Source of the DNA: Thermoplasmata archaeon
Lineage (GTDB): Archaea > Thermoplasmatota > Thermoplasmata > Halarchaeoplasmatales > Halarchaeoplasmataceae
Direction: 5' to 3'
Assembly (NCBI GenBank): GCA_007129655.1
Contig: SKVC01000128.1
Coordinates: 1-7,843, forward strand
Length of the DNA stretch: 7,843 nucleotides
The notes beneath the pieces are model-generated. The model had not been told where the DNA came from and made no database searches. It worked only from the letters and a program-made list of their open reading frames with translations. Shown piece by piece: positions 1 to 3,894 of this stretch (position 1 is the first letter of the stretch; every line of letters begins with the position of its first letter). Position numbers and translations under genes: made by a program.

Positions 1-2
1 AT

Positions 3-842
3 GATGTGACTGAGAGTCTTAAGTATGCACGCGAAAGAATAGATGGATGGAGCATAGAAACGTTAGATGATGGCAATGTAGGGACGGATAATTCGTTGAC
101 ACTTGATAGTAAAGGTAATCCCCACATAAGCTATTTTGATAGCACGAATTCAAATCTTAAATATGCTTATTGGACTGGAAACTTATGGGATATTGTTGTT
201 GTAGATAGCGAGGGCGAAGTTGGAATGTCTTCATCTATTTCTATTGATAGCAAAGACAATGTACATATAACTTATTTTGATTGGACAAATTTCAAAATTA
301 AATATGCAATTTATAGCGGGAATCACTGGTACATCGATACTATCGAAAATAATGGTGTTGTGGTGCCTATAATGTCCCAAACGATTGATAACGATAATTT
401 TCACGTTTGTTATGTGGACAATGGAATACTTACATTTGCTACTTTGAGAGATGGTTTTTGGGACACTGAAATAGTTGATTCTGTCAGTAATTTACATTTT
501 AGGACCCATCCTTCTATGGACATTGACAAAGATGGTAATGCACACATATGCTATTATGATGGAAACTCCGGAAATTTAAAGTACGTCAGCAACGCCGTAG
601 ATGGTACAACCTCTGTTCGACAATTATTGGATCTCTTATTAATTGTAGGTATTTTGATTCTGAGTATCATCGGTATCCTTGTATTCCTATCCGTCAAGCA
701 TTTTAAAGACGATTCACAAAAATCTATTGACCTTGCACACGAGAAGGCGTGTTTCGGAACATATGAATCCGAAGCTTACGATTGCGAAAGATGTGAATTC
801 GATGAGATATGTAAAGAGTCGACGGAAAACGAGGTGATCTAG
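3..842 (+). CDS. Secreted beta-propeller repeat protein with C-terminal membrane anchor and Cys4 tail (5' partial)
   Basis: The frame is already open at the left edge (GAT at 3-5). The GTG at position 6 falls inside a repeat, so the true start lies upstream. About four units of roughly 47 residues repeat the pattern LKYA, then WxI, then D-S-x-G, then (P/V/A)HI(S/T/C)Y(F/Y)D. This resembles the SxDSxGxPHISYxD propeller repeats common in environmental archaeal and bacterial surface proteins, which form beta-propeller blades. Nucleotides about 624-698 encode one strongly hydrophobic helix followed by K-H-F-K, placing the propeller outside and a tail of about 48 residues in the cytoplasm. That tail has four cysteines (codons at 750, 783, 792, 810) spaced x10, x2, x5, a plausible metal site. 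The stop overlaps the ribosome binding site of the next gene, so the two are probably co-transcribed. Ligand and role are unknown. AT-rich (about 36% GC at 121-240). Confidence 0.8.
   Translation, partial: DVTESLKYARERIDGWSIETLDDGNVGTDNSLTLDSKGNPHISYFDSTNSNLKYAYWTGNLWDIVVVDSEGEVGMSSSISIDSKDNVHITYFDWTNFKIKYAIYSGNHWYIDTIENNGVVVPIMSQTIDNDNFHVCYVDNGILTFATLRDGFWDTEIVDSVSNLHFRTHPSMDIDKDGNAHICYYDGNSGNLKYVSNAVDGTTSVRQLLDLLLIVGILILSIIGILVFLSVKHFKDDSQKSIDLAHEKACFGTYESEAYDCERCEFDEICKESTENEVI
831..840 (+). promoter_or_regulatory. Strong Shine-Dalgarno site for the RHS orphan ORF
   Basis: GAGGTGATCT is an extended match to the complement of the archaeal 16S rRNA 3' end (GGAUCACCUCC). It lies 5 nt before the GTG at 846 and fixes that start. 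It sits inside the last codons of the upstream gene, so translation of the two ORFs is probably coupled. Confidence 0.7.
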
Positions 843-845
843 AAA

Positions 846-1649
846 GTGGAAAATGAAAATGACAAAGGAAATTGGCAGATCATGGTGAGGTACACCCACC
901 CGCTGGCGGGCTACGGCCAGAGTTCGTGTGCCGGTGGTTCGTGCGGTGCAGGTGTAGGAGCAAGTCGGAGACTTGGCGACTCAGCGGAACGGAGTTCCAG
1001 CGCATGCGGGCCGACCGCCGATGTATTCATCGATGCGCCTATCTCGATTACTGTGGACGGTGTGAAGTATTACTATCTATACGATGGCCTCGGCTCAGTT
1101 ACCGAGCTCATCGACGAAAACGAGAACGTGGTCAACCGGTATCGGTATACACCCTTCGGAGAGTCTATGCTCAAGATAGAAGGAGTGTTCAATCCTTACC
1201 AATTCACCGGCAGAAGGTATGACCAGGAAACCGGCCAGTACTACTACCGAGCGCGGATGTACTCACCCTCTCAGGGACGGTTCCTTAGCCAAGATCCGCT
1301 GGGAATGGTGGACGGCCCGAACATGTACGCGTATGTGCGTGGGGATCCGGTGAATCATAGAGACCCGAGCGGGAGACAGCAATGGCCTTCACCGCCTCTG
1401 ATAGATGGTGGTCCCTGGCGTTATGAAAAAAAAGATTATTCTGAACTATTAGCAATCTATTATGATATCTATCTTTCACGGCTTCGACAGATACAAGATA
1501 AGTGGGAGATCTATTATGGTTTAGATTTATGGTGGTCCGGATTGGCTCAATGGACTTGGCAACAGGAGATAATACTTGCCGGTCTACATCTACCAACTTT
1601 TAGATTGGATTTTATAACAGGGATGTTCCATGGTGCGACTCCAATGTAA
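846..1649 (+). CDS. Orphan RHS core domain with AT-rich C-terminal tip (truncated RHS protein)
   Basis: This ORF is the C-terminal end of an RHS/YD-repeat protein. Full RHS proteins run to 1000-2000 or more residues, but only 267 are present. Residues about 72-176 match the RHS repeat-associated core (TIGR03696-like). Landmarks are Y-D-G-L-G-S-V, R-Y-x-Y-T-P-F-G, F-T-G-R-R-Y-D-x-E-T-G-x-Y-Y-Y-R-A-R-M-Y, G-R-F-L-S-Q-D-P-L-G, and a closing D-P-S-G at 173-176. In bacterial RHS proteins a closing DPxG motif is where the tip is released by self-cleavage. Residues 177-267 are an unrecognised tip rich in Trp and Tyr. GC drops from about 58-68% in the core to about 39% in the tip. Residues about 13-72 contain the RHS-like V-R-Y-T-H and I-T-V-D-G-V segments, split by a Gly/Cys/Ser-rich stretch. 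There is no signal peptide and no YD-repeat shell. It may be a silent exchange cassette or an expressed tip; the strong ribosome binding site favours expression. Confidence 0.75.
   Translation: MENENDKGNWQIMVRYTHPLAGYGQSSCAGGSCGAGVGASRRLGDSAERSSSACGPTADVFIDAPISITVDGVKYYYLYDGLGSVTELIDENENVVNRYRYTPFGESMLKIEGVFNPYQFTGRRYDQETGQYYYRARMYSPSQGRFLSQDPLGMVDGPNMYAYVRGDPVNHRDPSGRQQWPSPPLIDGGPWRYEKKDYSELLAIYYDIYLSRLRQIQDKWEIYYGLDLWWSGLAQWTWQQEIILAGLHLPTFRLDFITGMFHGATPM
961..998 (+). repeat. Two adjacent perfect hairpins with identical GGA loops
   Basis: CAAGTC-GGA-GACTTG at 961-975 (6-bp stem) and GGAAC-GGA-GTTCC at 986-998 (5-bp stem) lie 10 nt apart in the GC-rich insert of the RHS ORF. A third short stem, CCCG-CTGG-CGGG, is at 899-910. 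They could be part of an RNA structure or a recombination sequence. They could also be chance in 68% GC DNA. The stems are seen directly; any function is inference. Confidence 0.3.
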
Positions 1650-1662
1650 AAATATGATAAAC

Positions 1663-1670
1663 AAAGGATG
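1663..1670 (+). promoter_or_regulatory. Ribosome binding site of the PQQ-propeller gene
   Basis: AAAGGATG lies 5 nt before the ATG at 1676 and supports that start. No convincing TATA box is visible in the 26-nt gap after the RHS ORF, so the gene is probably read through from upstream. Confidence 0.45.
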
Positions 1671-1675
1671 ATAAG

Positions 1676-2938
1676 ATGAAAAAACAATACTTGATAGTTA
1701 TTATCTGTATGTTGTTTATGGTAGCCTCGATTCCGCAGGATATTGTTAGTAGCGGCAGTATAACAAAATCTCCATGGCCAGCATTTTCAAAAGATTATCA
1801 ACAGACAGGATATACAGACATACAAATCGCTGGTAATGATGGAAAAATAACATGGATGTATGATGTAGGAGATAGGGTATATTCATCCCCTGTGATAGAT
1901 TCAGAGGGTAACGTATATTTTGGTGCCCAGGACGGTTTATATTCCATCAATAAGGAAGGTATCTTGAACTGGATTTTTAAAACAGATGGCATCTCAGGGT
2001 ACCCTACGATAGATGAAAATAATCACATATACTTCGGAACCCATCTTGGAGAGATGTATTCCATATCCCCTGAAGGTGAGGAAATATGGGGGTTTCAAGA
2101 ACCTAATTACACCCCTCTATCATCACCGCCTGTGATATATGATGGTTATGTGTATATTGTTTCACCTATTAGGGGTGAACTATTTTCCTTTGATAAATCT
2201 AACGGAGCCAAACAATGGAATATATATTTTCATCCACAACCCCCCAGTTTCCCTGCTCTGGGTAAAGATGGATTAATTTATTCTTCTACCAGTTCCACTT
2301 ATGGAACTCATTATACTGGTTCTACATATGCTTTCTATCCGACTAATGGAACTATTAAATTCGAATTCACACCAGAGAAACATGATGAGACCATCACATA
2401 TTTTTCTACACATCCCATAATCGCTTCTGATGGATCGATATATGTGGGTTTTCAAAATCATATTTACTCATTGAATAATAAGGGCGATATAATATGGAAA
2501 ACCCAAATCGAACAAATCACATATCACTCCCCTTCCGTTGATATCGATGGTAATCTATTTGTGGGTACAGAAAACGGCCTTGTGGTACTCTCATCCGAAG
2601 GTGAAGAGCTTTGGAATATTGAGATGAAAAACGTATCGACTCCAGCTTTGTCGGGTGATGGATATGTTGTCATAGGTGCCGATAAATCTGTTTATGCTAT
2701 AAATACTATCACGAGGGAGATCGTCTGGAAAAGCGAAATTAATAACGATATTACCTCTCCTGCTATAGATGTCGATGGATCAATATACGTTCTAACTAAG
2801 GATGGAGTCTTATATGCAATAGGCGAAGAGGTTGAAACTCGAAGAATACCTTTTTTAACCATTAGCACATATTTTGTTATATGCATGGTTGTTGTTTTAT
2901 ATTACCATCGGAAAAAGGAAGGTGATCCGCACACATGA
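1676..2938 (+). CDS. Secreted PQQ-type beta-propeller repeat protein with C-terminal membrane anchor
   Basis: The 420 residues begin with a signal peptide: M-K-K-Q, a hydrophobic core at about 5-19, and probable cleavage near residues 20-27. The body (about 33-385) is a series of roughly 40-residue PQQ-like units with the pattern (S/T)(S/T)P(V/A)(I/V)D-x-(D/E)G-x-(I/V)Y-(V/F)G, then L-Y-(S/A)I, then G-x-x-x-W. Clear W-closing units include K-I-T-W-M-Y, I-L-N-W-I-F, E-E-I-W-G-F, D-I-I-W-K-T, E-E-L-W-N-I and E-I-V-W-K-S. Residues about 391-410 form a hydrophobic helix followed by H-R-K-K, so the propeller is extracellular and anchored at its C-terminus. No catalytic residues of PQQ-dependent dehydrogenases are recognisable, so a binding or scaffold role is more likely than an enzymatic one. 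It is the second propeller protein in this cluster and is translationally coupled to the next gene by a 4-nt overlap. Confidence 0.85.
   Translation: MKKQYLIVIICMLFMVASIPQDIVSSGSITKSPWPAFSKDYQQTGYTDIQIAGNDGKITWMYDVGDRVYSSPVIDSEGNVYFGAQDGLYSINKEGILNWIFKTDGISGYPTIDENNHIYFGTHLGEMYSISPEGEEIWGFQEPNYTPLSSPPVIYDGYVYIVSPIRGELFSFDKSNGAKQWNIYFHPQPPSFPALGKDGLIYSSTSSTYGTHYTGSTYAFYPTNGTIKFEFTPEKHDETITYFSTHPIIASDGSIYVGFQNHIYSLNNKGDIIWKTQIEQITYHSPSVDIDGNLFVGTENGLVVLSSEGEELWNIEMKNVSTPALSGDGYVVIGADKSVYAINTITREIVWKSEINNDITSPAIDVDGSIYVLTKDGVLYAIGEEVETRRIPFLTISTYFVICMVVVLYYHRKKEGDPHT
2917..2928 (+). promoter_or_regulatory. Strong Shine-Dalgarno site inside the PQQ gene
   Basis: GGAAGGTGATCC includes GGTGATCC, an 8-nt perfect complement of the archaeal 16S rRNA 3' end (GGATCACC). 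It is 6 nt before the ATG at 2935 and decides the start of the overlapping small membrane protein gene. Confidence 0.7.
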
Positions 2939-3270
2939 AAGCACTTATGATCTTAATCCTGGCTGTCCTTGTGGGTATACTTCTTGTTTTACTGGACCCA
3001 TTTGTACTGTTCCTAGTCGGTGTGATAGTGATGGTCGCCGGTTATTATCTCACCGGTGGTAGCTGGGGTTTTGGATGCAGCAGATATGCACACGTCGGTG
3101 TAAGTGGTAAAAGCCCGGCACCGATATTCATAGAAATTCCAAAAGAAGAGGATGATGCATCACACAATTCGAAGGTCGATGAAAGTAATTTAGATCTGAG
3201 AATAATCATCTGCGGAACCGGCTTTGCATACTTATGCATAGCGTTGATATACTGGATGATATTCCCGTAG
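2935..3270 (+). CDS. Small multi-pass membrane protein of unknown function
   Basis: This is a 111-residue protein I do not recognise. The start is fixed by the ATGA overlap with the upstream stop and by a strong ribosome binding site. Two hydrophobic helices (about 2-20 and 23-42) are followed by a Gly-rich turn with one cysteine (G-G-S-W-G-F-G-C-S). A polar, acidic loop (about 56-85, with E-E-D-D) leads to a third helix (about 88-109) ending at the C-terminus. Translational coupling suggests it works with the anchored PQQ-propeller protein, for example as a membrane partner. It could instead be an immunity protein for the nearby RHS tip, since small membrane proteins sometimes have that role. 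Nothing in the sequence proves either idea. Confidence 0.7.
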   Translation: MKALMILILAVLVGILLVLLDPFVLFLVGVIVMVAGYYLTGGSWGFGCSRYAHVGVSGKSPAPIFIEIPKEEDDASHNSKVDESNLDLRIIICGTGFAYLCIALIYWMIFP

Positions 3271-3278
3271 CTAGATAA

Positions 3279-3509
3279 ACGTACAATACATACGACCGAA
3301 GAGGTAATATAGTCGAAAGAACATACTACCACAACCAAGAGGTGATATCAAACTTGACGAGCAACCATGATGATGAGAATCGCCTGCTTAGCATGGGCGA
3401 TAGTGATTACGAATACGATGCCGACGGCAATCAGCGAGGCGTGTAAAACACAACTATGTTTGTTAAGAAATATGAAAACCAGTATACTGTTTCGAGTACC
3501 ATTGCCTAA
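3279..3509 (+). pseudogene. Decayed RHS/YD-repeat gene fragment
   Basis: The frame is open from 3279, just after a TAA at 3276. It reads T-Y-D-R-R-G-N-I-V-E-R-T, then D-D-E-N-R-L-L-S-M, then Y-E-Y-D-A-D-G-N-Q-R-G. These are textbook YD-repeat signatures (YDxxGN; xENRLxSM). An in-frame TAA at 3444-3446 interrupts it. RHS-like coding resumes in the same frame (N-T-T-M-F-V, then K-Y-E-N-Q-Y-T-V-S-S) until TAA at 3507-3509. There is no good start at the left end and the core domain is missing. I read this as the remains of an RHS gene cut off by insertion or recombination. It fills most of the otherwise gene-free stretch 3271-3545. Confidence 0.7.
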
Positions 3510-3516
3510 ATGAAGA

Positions 3517-3526
3517 TATTTATACT
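3517..3526 (+). promoter_or_regulatory. Archaeal TATA box of the zinc-ribbon gene
   Basis: ATTTATACTA contains TTTATA at 3519-3524, centred about 25 nt before the ATG at 3546. This is the spacing of an archaeal box A for a leaderless transcript. No ribosome binding site precedes 3546. Confidence 0.5.
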
Positions 3527-3545
3527 ACCTTAGCTATGCACTACC

Positions 3546-3845
3546 ATGCCCAAAGGTGATGAGGCGGAGGAGAAGAGAATGGTTAGCGGGAATATCAAAA
3601 AGGTAGAGTGTCCGTATTGTGGGGGGAAAATGCTCAAGAGTCGGAGAAACATACTTCAGGGCATGAGCCATGTATACTGGCAGAAGCCTTGGGGCTCCAT
3701 GTTCAAGATGGACGAACCTGTAGTGACCATGGCGTGTGTGAACTGCGGCGGTGTACTGTTGGCACTGCGGGATTCTTCAAAGGTTGCCAGGGAATGGAAA
3801 AATCTTTCGGATAAGGAAAAGAGAAGGATCGAGGAAGAGGATTGA
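3546..3845 (+). CDS. Small zinc-ribbon protein with two CxxC pairs
   Basis: The 99 residues contain C-P-Y-C-G-G (Cys22, Cys25) and C-V-N-C-G-G (Cys64, Cys67), a typical four-cysteine zinc ribbon with 38 residues between the pairs. The interior is W/M-rich (V-Y-W-Q-K-P-W-G), and the tail is a charged helix (about 78-99). Such proteins bind zinc and often contact nucleic acid or protein; no specific family is recognised. ATG 3546 fits a leaderless mRNA from the TATA box just upstream. An in-frame ATG at 3579 has a good Shine-Dalgarno (GGAGGAG at 3566-3572) and would give an 88-residue protein that keeps both CxxC pairs, so the start is not settled. It lies just ahead of the large ATPase gene, which has its own possible promoter; a shared task is possible but unproven. 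Confidence 0.75.
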   Translation: MPKGDEAEEKRMVSGNIKKVECPYCGGKMLKSRRNILQGMSHVYWQKPWGSMFKMDEPVVTMACVNCGGVLLALRDSSKVAREWKNLSDKEKRRIEEED

Positions 3846-3857
3846 TCGTTCCGCAAC

Positions 3858-3866
3858 TTTAATTAT
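3858..3866 (+). promoter_or_regulatory. Possible TATA box of the ATPase-TPR gene
   Basis: TTTAATTAT is centred about 33 nt before the ATG at 3895, which would give a leader of only a few bases. No ribosome binding site is seen before 3895, consistent with a near-leaderless mRNA. Confidence 0.4.
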
Positions 3867-3894
3867 CGCCCACACTATCATGGTCGCGTAAAGT

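Noticed and set aside
6..842. GTG at position 6 as the true start of the first gene
   Set aside because: The frame is open to the window edge and the GTG falls inside a repeat unit (preceding L-K-Y-A), so the gene is cut by the window rather than starting there.
872..1222. Alternative + strand ORF within the RHS core
   Set aside because: It is an Arg/Cys-rich frame shadow of the GC-rich RHS core with no domain logic; the overlapping frame gives clear RHS motifs.
3354..3446. Short peptide starting at TTG 3354 behind GAGGTGAT (3339-3346)
   Set aside because: The Shine-Dalgarno-like string is followed by only 30 codons whose residues are plain RHS/YD-repeat sequence continuing an upstream frame; decay of an RHS gene explains it better.
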